Below, piece after piece: positions 56,236 to 64,000 of a DNA stretch of 64,000 nt (its first letter is position 1; every line of letters begins with the position of its first letter). Made by a program: the position numbers and the translations under genes. Source of the stretch: Solibacillus merdavium (lineage in GTDB: Bacteria > Bacillota > Bacilli > Bacillales_A > Planococcaceae); contig NZ_JACSPW010000001.1 of NCBI RefSeq assembly GCF_014836935.1, forward strand, positions 186,001 to 250,000. The letters run 5' to 3'. The notes under the pieces are model-generated. The model was not told where the DNA came from and did no database searches. It saw only the letters and a list, made by a program, of their open reading frames with translations.

Positions 56236-56622
56236 GTGGAACAAAAAAGAAGGAAAGATCAATGGACAATTACAGATGATGAAAAGTTAGCTGAAATTGT
56301 TATTCAAACGGTGCAAAATGGACGTACACAATTAGAAGCGTTTGAAGAGGCAGCACAGCAATTGAACAGGACAAAACAAGCGTGTGGTTTCCGCTGGAAT
56401 AAAACATTACGTGCACAGTATGGACAGGTGCTAAATAGCGTCAGAAAGCGTCCTAAGCAATTAATGCGCAGTCATCTGAAATTAGCCCTATCCAGCTTCG
56501 AAGAATTGACAGAGGCGTATAACGATCTGGAAATGAAATATTCAGAACTGCAATCGGACTATGACAAAATTTCGAAGTGGCTTCAACAAGGAGTTACTCT
56601 GACAAAAGGTAAAACAAGTTGA
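56236..56622 (+). CDS. ylbO: RsfA-family prespore transcription factor (YlbO-like)
   Basis: 128 residues: a Myb/SANT-like DNA-binding domain (about 5-65; DQWTITDDEKLAEIV, FRWNKTLRAQYG) and a C-terminal coiled coil (about 85-120; EELTEAYNDLEMKYSELQSDY pieces). In B. subtilis RsfA and its paralogue YlbO regulate prespore genes under sigma-F; position after rpmF favours YlbO. GTG start with GAGGTGG about ten bases upstream. Confidence 0.87.
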   Translation: MEQKRRKDQWTITDDEKLAEIVIQTVQNGRTQLEAFEEAAQQLNRTKQACGFRWNKTLRAQYGQVLNSVRKRPKQLMRSHLKLALSSFEELTEAYNDLEMKYSELQSDYDKISKWLQQGVTLTKGKTS

Positions 56623-56758
56623 AGGAAATGAGGCAATAGATAGAAATAAAATTATTTTTCGAGAAAATATTTGTAATTAATTTTAAGGCTACTTACAATA
56701 GAAGTAGAAACATAGCGTAATAATGCGCAAATATCTTCTAACAAGGGGGCCTTTTAGT

Positions 56759-56971
56759 ATGGCAGAAGTAAAAGCACAAATGGCAGGTACGGTATTTGAA
56801 GTAAGTGTTAAAGAAGGGGACAGTGTGACAAAAGGGCAAACGCTTATTATTTTGGAATCTATGAAAATGGAAATCGCTCATGATGCAGAATCCGATGGAA
56901 CAGTTGCGAAAGTTGTAGTAGCTGAAGGAGATTTTGTTGAAGAGAATGATGTATTAGTAGAACTAGCATAA
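56759..56971 (+). CDS. Biotin/lipoyl attachment protein (small BCCP)
   Basis: A 70-residue stand-alone biotinyl domain; acceptor lysine in ESMKMEI (about residue 36-38), with the PxMxGTV-type entry strand MAGTVFEV. It should carry biotin for the carboxyltransferase encoded next. The frame begins at 56723, but ATG at 56759 has AAGGGGGCC upstream. Size matches B. subtilis YngHB. The motif is MKM with Glu-Ser before it, so biotin rather than lipoate. Confidence 0.88.
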   Translation: MAEVKAQMAGTVFEVSVKEGDSVTKGQTLIILESMKMEIAHDAESDGTVAKVVVAEGDFVEENDVLVELA

Positions 56972-56988
56972 GCGATGGAGGAATGATA

Positions 56989-58527
56989 ATGACACAGCCT
57001 ACTTATAATGAGCATTTACAGCAAAAAGTAGAAGAAATATATGAAGGCGGACAAAAGAAGTATCACGAAAAGTTAAAAGAAACAAACAAACTTTTTGTCC
57101 GTGAACGCTTAAAACAACTATTTGACGATGGAGAGTATGAGGAAGATGCTCGTTTTGCCAATTGTGAGGCTGGAGATTTACCGGCAGATGGCGTCGTAAC
57201 GGCAATTGGCCAAATTGATGGACAGACCGTTTGCGTTATGGCAAATGATTCGACAATTAAAGCAGGATCATGGGGTTCGCGCACGGTTGAAAAAATAATA
57301 CGTATTCAAGAGACTGCAGAAAAAATGCAGGTTCCAATGCTGTATTTAGTTGATTCTGCAGGTGCCCGAATTACAGATCAGCTTGAAATGTTCCCGGGCC
57401 GCCGTGGTGCGGGACGTATTTTCCATAACCAAGTGCGTATGAGTGGAATGATTCCTCAAATATGTATTTTATTTGGTCCATCTGCTGCAGGGGGGGCATA
57501 TATCCCAGCCTTTTGCGACATAGTTATAATGGTGGATGGTAACGCTTCAATGTACTTAGGATCTCCGCGTATGGCTGAAAAGGTAATAGGTGAAAAGGTT
57601 TCGCTGGAAGAAATGGGCGGGGCCCGCATGCATTGTACCGTAAGTGGCTGTGGAGATGTATTGGCGGAAAATGAAGAACAAGCAATACTTGAAGCAAGAC
57701 GCTATGTGAGCTACTTCCCTGCGAACTTTGCAGAGTTTCCGCCGGTTGACGAAACAAAGTCTCCGAAAAGCGGTAAAACATTGGAAGAAATTATTCCTGA
57801 AAATCAAAATGCTCCCTTTGATATGTATGACTGTATCGATCAATTAATAGATGAAAACAGCTTCTTTGAAATAAAAAAACTATTTGCACCAGAGTTGATT
57901 ACTGGGCTCGCTCGTATAGATGGTCAGGTAGTAGGGATTATTGCAAATCAGCCGAAAGTTAAAGGTGGCGTATTGTTCATAGATTCAGCAGACAAAGCTG
58001 CGAAGTTTATTACGCTATGTGACGCATTTTCAATTCCACTATTATTTTTGGCTGACGTACCAGGCTTTATGATTGGTACGAAAGTTGAAAAAGCAGGAAT
58101 TATTCGACATGGTGCGAAATTCATTTCTGCCATGAGTTCAGCGACTGTACCGAAAATTTCAGTTATTGTTCGTAAAGCTTACGGTGCTGGTCTTTATGCG
58201 ATGTGCGGTCCTGCATTCGAACCTGATGCAGTCATTGCTTTACCAACTGCACAAATTGCGGTAATGGGTCCGGAAGCTGCTGTAAACGCTGTTTATTCAA
58301 ATAAAATTGAGGCGATTGAGGATCCAAAAGAGCGCGTTCAATTTGTAAAACAAAAAATAGAAGAATACAAAGAAGAAATTGATTTATATAAATTGGCTTC
58401 AGAAATGGTAATTGACGATATAGTTGCACCAAATCAACTGCGCAATACATTAATTCAGCGCTTTAATTACTATAATTCAAAACAAATTGTTTTACCGTAT
58501 CGAAAACATCCGGTGTATCCAGTATAA
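56989..58527 (+). CDS. Acyl-CoA carboxylase carboxyltransferase subunit (propionyl/methylcrotonyl-CoA type)
   Basis: 512 residues with fused N and C carboxyltransferase halves: DSAGARITDQLEMFPGRRGAGRIF region (about 117-140), GPSAAGGAYIPAFCD (about 164-178), and in the second half DVPGFMIGTKVEKAGIIRHGAK and RKAYGAGLYAMCGPAF. This is the AccD5/YngE/MmdA class that carboxylates propionyl-, acetyl- or methylcrotonyl-CoA. ATG at 56989 has GGAGG at proper spacing; the ATG at 56983 is too close. No biotin carboxylase is encoded in the immediate neighbourhood, so that subunit must come from elsewhere, or the complex is a decarboxylase. Confidence 0.88.
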   Translation: MTQPTYNEHLQQKVEEIYEGGQKKYHEKLKETNKLFVRERLKQLFDDGEYEEDARFANCEAGDLPADGVVTAIGQIDGQTVCVMANDSTIKAGSWGSRTVEKIIRIQETAEKMQVPMLYLVDSAGARITDQLEMFPGRRGAGRIFHNQVRMSGMIPQICILFGPSAAGGAYIPAFCDIVIMVDGNASMYLGSPRMAEKVIGEKVSLEEMGGARMHCTVSGCGDVLAENEEQAILEARRYVSYFPANFAEFPPVDETKSPKSGKTLEEIIPENQNAPFDMYDCIDQLIDENSFFEIKKLFAPELITGLARIDGQVVGIIANQPKVKGGVLFIDSADKAAKFITLCDAFSIPLLFLADVPGFMIGTKVEKAGIIRHGAKFISAMSSATVPKISVIVRKAYGAGLYAMCGPAFEPDAVIALPTAQIAVMGPEAAVNAVYSNKIEAIEDPKERVQFVKQKIEEYKEEIDLYKLASEMVIDDIVAPNQLRNTLIQRFNYYNSKQIVLPYRKHPVYPV

Positions 58528-58539
58528 TAATGTAAGCTG

Positions 58540-58566
58540 AAGGTCTGTCTTGAAGGCAGACCTTTT
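58540..58566 (+). terminator. Terminator after the carboxyltransferase gene
   Basis: AAGGTCTG-tc pairs with g-CAGACCTT; T's follow. Confidence 0.8.
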
Positions 58567-58595
58567 TAATTCGAAATAAATTTGAGGTATAATAA

Positions 58596-59489
58596 ATGCG
58601 AATTGAAATCATAGGTGCAGGTGCAGTTGGTTTATTACTAGCAAGTTATTTTACGGAAAAGAAAATGGATGTATTTATTGTCAGGAAAACATCTAAACAA
58701 GAGATGAATTTAGACTTTAAATATATACGTACAAATTTGGATCAATCTATTACTACTATTCAAGGTAAGTATATTTCTGCAGTTTCAAATAAAGCGGATT
58801 TAATAATCGTGGCTGTAAAATATGGACAACTTCATGAAGTGTATGCAAGTATGGAAGGTGTAAAAACCTCTATTCCTGTTTTGTTTTTGCAAAATGGATT
58901 GGCTCATTATGAGGAAGCACTTGCACTGAACATGCAACATATTGCATTTTGCTCAATTCAATTTGGTGCGCAGAAACTTTCAGCAAACCATGTTGCACAT
59001 AAAGGTAAGGGTGTGATGAAAGTTGCGGTAGCTAAAGGTGACAGTGATAAATTTGCTTTTTTAGAAAAACTTTCATCTATACAGCTTCCAATAATATTTG
59101 AGCGGGATGCAGAACTGATGTTGATGGAAAAAGCGTTATTAAATTGTTTTATCAATCCATTGACTGCGATACTAAAAGTAAAGAATGGCCAATTAATTTC
59201 CGACAACAGTACTTTTTTGTTGTTGAAAAGTCTATACAGTGAAATAATATTTACATTTCCGCAATTTGAAAAAACATTCCAATTTGATCAAGTTGTCGCA
59301 TTGTGTGAACAAACAGCGGAAAACAAATCATCCATGCTGGCGGATAGACTGGCGAATAGGAGAACAGAAATTGATACAATTGCAGGTGCGGTCTTAAAAA
59401 AAGCAGAGCAAAATAATAAAAAAATGCCTATTTTACAGACGCTTTATTTGCTCGTGAAAGCATTTGAAGAGAGTGGTGAAAAAACGTGA
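58596..59489 (+). CDS. panE: 2-dehydropantoate 2-reductase (ketopantoate reductase)
   Basis: NADPH-dependent step of pantothenate synthesis. 297 residues; Rossmann loop GAGAVGLLLASYF (about 6-18), substrate/NADP segment FLQNGLAHYE, and a C-terminal helical domain with KALLNCFINPLTAILKVKNG. The ketopantoate-reductase lysine/asparagine pair (K..N) is retained. Position before DUF3397 and bshC is conserved in Bacillaceae (ylbQ). Weak GAGG-type ribosome site. Confidence 0.9.
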   Translation: MRIEIIGAGAVGLLLASYFTEKKMDVFIVRKTSKQEMNLDFKYIRTNLDQSITTIQGKYISAVSNKADLIIVAVKYGQLHEVYASMEGVKTSIPVLFLQNGLAHYEEALALNMQHIAFCSIQFGAQKLSANHVAHKGKGVMKVAVAKGDSDKFAFLEKLSSIQLPIIFERDAELMLMEKALLNCFINPLTAILKVKNGQLISDNSTFLLLKSLYSEIIFTFPQFEKTFQFDQVVALCEQTAENKSSMLADRLANRRTEIDTIAGAVLKKAEQNNKKMPILQTLYLLVKAFEESGEKT

Positions 59490-59881
59490 TCGTATTCCTT
59501 CAATTCGCGTTGGCGACAATTATTATATGTCCTATCATTGCTTTTATCGCCGTAGTAGCCGTTTGCCGTAAGCTGAGAATGAACAAACGTAGAACGATTG
59601 GTTTGGCGGCGGATATAACGACATTTCTTTTATTTTTTTCAATTCCGATTGCGATGAGGGGACTATGGGATATTGGAGTGTTGATGCCAATGCTCATTAT
59701 GGTGCTTGTTATTGCGATTGTATTTACATATATTGATTGGCGAACGAAGAAAGAGATTGAAATAAAGCCGCTTTTAAGGAAAATTTGGCGTATTTACTTC
59801 CTATTGTTCAGCTTCAGTTATTTCCTGATTTGGATTGTTGGAATTACCCATTCAGTTATGGTATTTATGATGATAGATTAA
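59486..59881 (+). CDS. DUF3397 membrane protein
   Basis: 131 residues with about four hydrophobic helices and charged connectors (RKLRMNKRRTIG, DWRTKKEIEIK). DUF3397 proteins are encoded between panE and bshC in many Bacillales; no function known. GTG start overlaps the panE stop by four bases, so coupled. Confidence 0.83.
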   Translation: MIVFLQFALATIIICPIIAFIAVVAVCRKLRMNKRRTIGLAADITTFLLFFSIPIAMRGLWDIGVLMPMLIMVLVIAIVFTYIDWRTKKEIEIKPLLRKIWRIYFLLFSFSYFLIWIVGITHSVMVFMMID

Positions 59882-59987
59882 ATAGTATTGCTTGCTTCTT
59901 TTGCTGTAATTAAATGGCAAATAGGGGATAAAAGCATTTATTAAATGGTTTTAAAATTGAGTAAGAGAGAAGTAGAGGAGAATTTTC

Positions 59988-61604
59988 ATGCAGCTAGAAC
60001 AAATCCATTCCCCCGTGACGAATAAGCTATTGGAAGATTATTGGTCGGAACACGCTAATATACATTCTTTTTTTGAATACAAATACAATGTGGAATCTTT
60101 TGGGAAAAGGATGGCGTATTTAAAGAACCGTTCATACCGTTCAAAAGAATTATCTCAAGTGATACGAAGTTATATGGAACGATACGGCTTATCGGAAAAG
60201 GCGAATCATTACTTAAATGAATTGGAGCAAGGAGCTGTAGTTGTAGTAGGTGGTCAGCAAGCAGGTCTATTAACGGGACCGCTTTACTCTATCCATAAAG
60301 CAATTTCGGTCATTTTACTTGCCGAACAGCAACGAAAAGCTTTAAATACACCAGTCGTACCTGTGTTTTGGATTGCCGGTGAAGATCATGACATAGAAGA
60401 GATAAATCACACGTACACAATGGTGAATGGAGAAATAAAAAAGCGCGGCTATAGTGAACGTTCTAAGCTGAAAAAAATGGCATCTACGACTGAATTGAAT
60501 GGCGAGGCCCTACAGCAATTTATCGTTAATGTTTTTAAAGATTTTGGAGAAACACAATATACAGAGGGATTACTGAAAAATGTATTGCAGCATGCGAGCA
60601 ATAGTAAAACATTTACTGATTTTTTCACATTATTGATGAATGATTTGTTCGAAAAACATGGTTTATTAATGTTGGATGCAACATTTGAGCCGTTTAGACA
60701 ATATGAAAAAATGTATTTTGCACAATTGATTGAGCGTAATGAACAAATTGCGAAAGGTGTCGTTGCTCAAGAGCAAAAGCTTGCTCAAGCAGGATATTCT
60801 ATGCCTATTGAAGCGACAGAGCAAAATGCGAATTTGTTTTACATTAGAGAAGGAGAGCGTTTTTTATTGGAACGCCAAAAAAACTTCTTCAAAAACAGTG
60901 CTGCTTCTGTAAAATTTTCGAAAGAGGAGCTGTTAGCCTTTGCGAGCGAATCTCCTCAAAATTTAAGCAACAATGTTGTTACTCGTCCTTTAATGCAGGA
61001 AATGGCACTTCCAGTACTAGCTTTTGTTGGTGGTCCTGGTGAATTAGCCTATTGGGCAACATTAAAGCCTGCCTTTGAGACATTGCAACTGCAGATGCCG
61101 ATTTTTGCACCGCGATTAAGCATGACATTGATTACACGTCAGGTAGAAACATTGTTGAAGCAAAAAGAGCTTACGGTAACAGATGTATTTACAAATAAAA
61201 ATGAGCAAAAGATGGCACAATTCGTAGAAAGCTTAAAAGACGATCGCGTAAACAATGCTATTGAACAGATGAAGATGCAATTGCACCGTCAATATGAAGA
61301 ACTTACTGACTATTTACGAAGTGAAAACTATCATCGAGAGGATTTATTAGAAAAGAATAAAAACTACCATGAAAGACAATTTAACTATTTGAAAACGAAG
61401 CTCGAGAAGCAAAATATTGATAAGCATGAAACTGAAATTCGGCACTACAAAACGATCCAAGCTTCATTATATCCAAATAACCAGTATCAAGAACGATTTT
61501 ATAACCCGTATTTATTTCTTAACACCTACGGAGAGTCTTTGATTGATGATTTATTAGAACTTCCGATGGGTATTTCAGATCAACACAACCTAATTTCATT
61601 ATAA
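59988..61604 (+). CDS. bshC: Bacillithiol biosynthesis cysteine-adding enzyme BshC
   Basis: Adds cysteine to GlcN-malate in the last step of bacillithiol synthesis, the main low-molecular-weight thiol of Bacillales. 538 residues, near the usual 539. Rossmann-like core with VVVGGQQAGLLTGPLYSIHKAIS (shown in parts: GGQQAGLLTGP), PVFWIAGEDHDIEEINH, and FVGGPGELAYWA; a long coiled coil is visible at about 390-470 (KMQLHRQYEELTDYL). GAGGAG precedes the ATG. Confidence 0.96.
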   Translation: MQLEQIHSPVTNKLLEDYWSEHANIHSFFEYKYNVESFGKRMAYLKNRSYRSKELSQVIRSYMERYGLSEKANHYLNELEQGAVVVVGGQQAGLLTGPLYSIHKAISVILLAEQQRKALNTPVVPVFWIAGEDHDIEEINHTYTMVNGEIKKRGYSERSKLKKMASTTELNGEALQQFIVNVFKDFGETQYTEGLLKNVLQHASNSKTFTDFFTLLMNDLFEKHGLLMLDATFEPFRQYEKMYFAQLIERNEQIAKGVVAQEQKLAQAGYSMPIEATEQNANLFYIREGERFLLERQKNFFKNSAASVKFSKEELLAFASESPQNLSNNVVTRPLMQEMALPVLAFVGGPGELAYWATLKPAFETLQLQMPIFAPRLSMTLITRQVETLLKQKELTVTDVFTNKNEQKMAQFVESLKDDRVNNAIEQMKMQLHRQYEELTDYLRSENYHREDLLEKNKNYHERQFNYLKTKLEKQNIDKHETEIRHYKTIQASLYPNNQYQERFYNPYLFLNTYGESLIDDLLELPMGISDQHNLISL

Positions 61605-61609
61605 GAAAC

Positions 61610-61638
61610 AAGAGTTATCTCATATGAAGATAACTCTT
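61610..61638 (+). terminator. Terminator after bshC
   Basis: AAGAGTTATCT pairs with AGATAACTCTT around a seven-base loop; T6 follows. Confidence 0.88.
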
Positions 61639-61682
61639 TTTTGGGTCTTTTTTCACCGAACGTATGTGTGAGAATATGCTCA

Positions 61683-61711
61683 TTTACTTAATTTATTTTT
61701 ATTGGTATTAG
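61683..61711 (+). promoter_or_regulatory. Promoter of the mraZ (dcw) operon
   Basis: TTTACT (61683-61688), 17-base spacer, TATTAG (61706-61711), placing the predicted transcript start just ahead of the GTGG repeats. Confidence 0.5.
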
Positions 61712-61725
61712 AAGTAATGAAATAA

Positions 61726-61769
61726 GTGGTGGAAAGTGGGGGAATGTGGTACATTATTTATTAAAGTGG
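61726..61769 (+). promoter_or_regulatory. MraZ-binding repeats (operator of the dcw cluster)
   Basis: GTGG occurs at 61726, 61736, 61746 and 61766, that is at 10, 10 and 20 bases, all on one helix face. This matches the known MraZ operator style of TGGG/GTGG-like repeats with ten-base periodicity upstream of mraZ. It implies autoregulation of the operon; the last repeat overlaps the mraZ ribosome site. Confidence 0.7.
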
Positions 61770-61779
61770 GGTGAGTAGC

Positions 61780-62211
61780 ATGTTCATGGGAGAATACCAA
61801 CATTCTATTGATACAAAAGGTCGAATGATAGTCCCGGCAAAGTTTAGAGATTCGCTTGGCGAACACTTTGTACTGACACGTGGGCTAGATCAGTGTATTT
61901 TTGGATATCCTATGGATGAATGGCGAAAACTCGAAGAAAAATTAAAAGATTTACCAATGACGAAAAAGGATGCTCGTGCATTTGCACGGTTTTTCTTTTC
62001 AGGAGCAACAGAGGTAGAAGTGGACAAGCAAGGCCGAATTAACATTCCATCTACACTAATCGGATACGCTAATCTTGAAAAAGAGTGCGTTGTTTTAGGA
62101 GTATCGAGTAAAATTGAGATTTGGGCTAAGGAAGCTTGGCAGCAATACTTTGAACAGTCTGCTGAATCTTTTGGTGACATAGCAGAGAATTTAATTGGTT
62201 TTGATTTTTAA
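61780..62211 (+). CDS. mraZ: Transcriptional regulator MraZ
   Basis: 143-residue protein of two AbrB-like swapped-hairpin repeats, each with the DxxGR element ([13 protein letters not shown], about 11-23; [12 protein letters not shown], about 84-95). Ring-shaped DNA-binding repressor of the division and cell wall cluster. Frame begins at 61771 with GTG, but ATG at 61780 follows GTGGGGTG. First gene of dcw. Confidence 0.96.
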   Translation: MFMGEYQHSIDTKGRMIVPAKFRDSLGEHFVLTRGLDQCIFGYPMDEWRKLEEKLKDLPMTKKDARAFARFFFSGATEVEVDKQGRINIPSTLIGYANLEKECVVLGVSSKIEIWAKEAWQQYFEQSAESFGDIAENLIGFDF

Positions 62212-62237
62212 CTACTAAGTAAGAGGTGCTTTAAATT

Positions 62238-63188
62238 ATGTTCGATCATACAACTGTATTATTGAAAGAAACTGTTGATGGGTTGAACATCAATCCAGAT
62301 GGTATATATGTAGACTGTACATTAGGTGGTGCGGGACATAGCGAATACCTTGTACAGCAATTGTCAGAAAACGGCCGTTTGATCTGTTTCGATCAAGATA
62401 CAACAGCCATTGAAAACGCAAAAGTGCGATTAGCCGATTATTTAGATCGTGTCATATTCGTACATGCAAATTTCCGCTATTTAAAAGAGGAATTACACAA
62501 ACTGAATATACATCAAGTAGATGGAATTTTATATGATTTAGGTGTCTCTTCACCACAACTTGATACACCAGAACGAGGGTTTAGCTACCACCATGATGCG
62601 CCACTTGACATGCGTATGGACCAAACGGCAGAAATTAGTGCATATCATGTCGTGAACGAATGGTCATACGAAAATTTAGTACGTATATTCTTCAGGTATG
62701 GAGAAGAAAAGTTTTCAAAACAAGTTGCGCGTAAAATTGAACAAGCTCGTGAAATTGCTCCTATTGAAACGACAGGGCAATTGGTAGAGCTTATTAAAGA
62801 TGGTATTCCAGCTCCAGCACGTCGAAAAGGTGGACATCCCGCAAAACGAATCTTCCAGGCAATTCGAATTGCTGTAAATGATGAGTTAGGTGCAGCAGAA
62901 GATTCATTAGTAGATGCTATCGATTTATTGAAAATTGGCGGTCGTATTAGTGTTATCACATTCCACTCATTAGAAGATCGTTTGACAAAAACACTATTTA
63001 AAGAGGCTTCATCATTACCGGATTTACCTCATGGATTACCGGTTATTCCGGAACATATGAAACCTATCCTTAAATTAGTGACGAGAAAGCCTATTTTACC
63101 AACAGACGAGGAGTTAGCTGCGAATAATCGTTCACGTTCAGCAAAATTGCGCATCGCTGAAAAAATTAATGACAAAGGACGTGGGTAA
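62238..63188 (+). CDS. rsmH: 16S rRNA (cytosine1402-N4)-methyltransferase
   Basis: 316 residues, MraW/RsmH family: [15 protein letters not shown] start, SAM loop [13 protein letters not shown] (about 29-41), [29 protein letters not shown] region, and [23 protein letters not shown] precedes the ATG. Second gene of dcw. Confidence 0.97.
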   Translation: MFDHTTVLLKETVDGLNINPDGIYVDCTLGGAGHSEYLVQQLSENGRLICFDQDTTAIENAKVRLADYLDRVIFVHANFRYLKEELHKLNIHQVDGILYDLGVSSPQLDTPERGFSYHHDAPLDMRMDQTAEISAYHVVNEWSYENLVRIFFRYGEEKFSKQVARKIEQAREIAPIETTGQLVELIKDGIPAPARRKGGHPAKRIFQAIRIAVNDELGAAEDSLVDAIDLLKIGGRISVITFHSLEDRLTKTLFKEASSLPDLPHGLPVIPEHMKPILKLVTRKPILPTDEELAANNRSRSAKLRIAEKINDKGRG

Positions 63189-63191
63189 TAA

Positions 63192-63572
63192 ATGGCATTA
63201 AGAGCTAGGCAAGTATATATTCAACAGCAGCCAGAACTACCTCAACATCAGCAAGAAGAACAAAGACAACCTGTCATTAGAAAAAAGCCGAAATTAAAGC
63301 TTTTTTCTGCACGGGAAAAGTTTTTGTTCGTAATCTTTACAGTCATAGTAGCATTTTTCGCTGTTTCCATATTACATACTCAAGGAGAAATCCAAACACT
63401 TAGTATGGAAATCCAATCAATTGAACGAGACATAGCTGAGGTAAATAATAATAATACTGATTTAAAAGTTCAAGTAAGTGAACGCTCCACTCATCAACGT
63501 ATTTGGGAAAAAGCGAAAGAACTCGGATTAACACTAAATGAGAAAAATGTGAAGGTAGTGCCGGGGGAATGA
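63192..63572 (+). CDS. ftsL: Cell division protein FtsL
   Basis: 126 residues: cytoplasmic basic/Gln-rich N-terminus (1-45), one membrane helix (about 46-63, FLFVIFTVIVAFFAVSIL), and an outer coiled coil (about 66-100) with heptad hydrophobics. Low sequence conservation is normal; position between rsmH and pbpB identifies it. Bitopic divisome scaffold with DivIC. Overlaps pbpB by ATGA. Confidence 0.93.
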   Translation: MALRARQVYIQQQPELPQHQQEEQRQPVIRKKPKLKLFSAREKFLFVIFTVIVAFFAVSILHTQGEIQTLSMEIQSIERDIAEVNNNNTDLKVQVSERSTHQRIWEKAKELGLTLNEKNVKVVPGE

Positions 63573-64000
63573 AAAAGAGAAGATTTCGTTACCAGTATGG
63601 AGCCTTTCTAATGTTTTTAATCTTTGGAGGGCTCTTTTTACTATTATATTGGCGCTTCGTATCGATACAGGCAACTGGGGTAGTAAAAGGGCATGAGCTA
63701 GAGGCTGAAGCTTTAGCAAGGTACGAGACGGGCTATGTACTATCGGCAGACCGTGGGAAAATCTTAGATCGTAATGAAAATGTAATTGCTGAAGATACGC
63801 TAAGCTATCGGCTCGTGGCCGTGATTAATGAATCTGCAACAGAAAATAAAAATAAACCTCGTCATGTTGTGGATAAGGCAGAAACAGCCAAATTGTTAGC
63901 TCAATTTATCCCAATGGATGAAGAAAAAATATTGGCCCGACTAACTCCAAAGTCTGGAGCAAACACATATCAAGTTGAATTTGGACTTGCGGGGCGCGGG
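63569..64000 (+). CDS. pbpB: Penicillin-binding protein 2B, N-terminal part (runs off window)
   Basis: First 144 codons only. Short basic cytoplasmic tail, membrane helix at about 11-30, then the start of the dimerisation/pedestal domain with YVLSADRGKILDRNENVIAED, the typical RGxIxDRxG-type motif of class B PBPs. The transpeptidase domain lies beyond the window. GGGGGA within the ftsL tail serves as ribosome site. Septal transpeptidase partner of FtsW. Confidence 0.93.
   Translation, partial: MKKRRFRYQYGAFLMFLIFGGLFLLLYWRFVSIQATGVVKGHELEAEALARYETGYVLSADRGKILDRNENVIAEDTLSYRLVAVINESATENKNKPRHVVDKAETAKLLAQFIPMDEEKILARLTPKSGANTYQVEFGLAGRG

Noticed and set aside
56072-56290. 72-codon frame overlapping the ylbO start
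   Set aside because: It reads through a strong terminator, and its hydrophobic part comes from the hairpin's T-runs; kept only as a possible leader peptide.

Overview
The window is a low-GC, core chromosomal segment of a Gram-positive, endospore-forming member of the Bacillales. Gene order follows Bacillus subtilis very closely, through the ykqB/rnjA/rpoY/ykrA/def/pdh/speA/ykt block, the yla block (suhB, ylaF, typA, ylaH, ylaI, ylaN, ftsW, pycA), the cta block (ctaA, ctaC-G), the ylb block, and then the start of the division and cell-wall (dcw) cluster. Codon preferences, short spacers, GTG/TTG starts and the extra genes inserted between syntenic blocks suggest a Planococcaceae-type organism such as Solibacillus or Lysinibacillus. 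That family assignment is inference from synteny, not a database match. I see no rRNA, tRNA, CRISPR array, transposase or phage gene.

Layout. 1-2.4 kb: the end of a LysR regulator, then dapH-dapL (acetylase branch of lysine/diaminopimelate synthesis). 2.4-8.7 kb: a drug-efflux-type MFS transporter, a Nudix hydrolase, and a polyamine uptake operon potABCD led by an XRE-cupin regulator, all absent from this place in B. subtilis. 8.9-13.9 kb: a thioredoxin-like protein, a KtrA/KtrC-type potassium gate, RNase J1 with the RNA polymerase epsilon subunit, a HAD phosphatase and peptide deformylase. 14.2-19.1 kb: the pyruvate dehydrogenase operon pdhABCD. 19.3-23.3 kb: a cidAB-type pair, arginine decarboxylase, a FabK/nitronate monooxygenase-like flavoprotein and yktA. 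23.4-34.7 kb: yktB, ykzI, suhB, ylaF, typA, ylaH, ylaI, ylaN, ftsW and pycA with two unrecognised genes. 35-42.6 kb: haem A synthase and a caa3 cytochrome c oxidase (ctaCDEF, ctaG, DUF420 protein). 42.7-61.6 kb: the ylb block with coaD, rsmD, tmcAL, rpmF, rsfA, bshC and several insertions (a second MurE-like ligase, a glycerophosphodiesterase-like protein with altered active-site residues, an acyl-CoA carboxyltransferase/BCCP pair). 61.8-64 kb: mraZ, rsmH, ftsL and the first 144 codons of the division transpeptidase pbpB.

The genes are mostly housekeeping: carbon entry into the TCA cycle (pdh, pycA), aerobic respiration (cta), polyamine supply (speA plus pot), RNA turnover (rnjA), translation (def, typA, rsmD, rsmH, tmcAL, rpmF), thiol redox (bshC), sporulation (ylbJ, rsfA, ylbF) and cell wall and division (dap, ftsW, dcw).

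The observations most worth following up are in the spaces between these genes. A 23-codon, highly cationic and amphipathic microprotein gene at 12237-12308 (minus strand) has its own consensus promoter, Shine-Dalgarno and terminator. A 690-bp stretch between ctaA and ctaC lies where ctaB would be expected and has features of a structured leader. A GC-rich intergenic element follows ctaF. Paired palindromes lie upstream of the MFS pump. No defence island, biosynthetic cluster or mobile system is visible.
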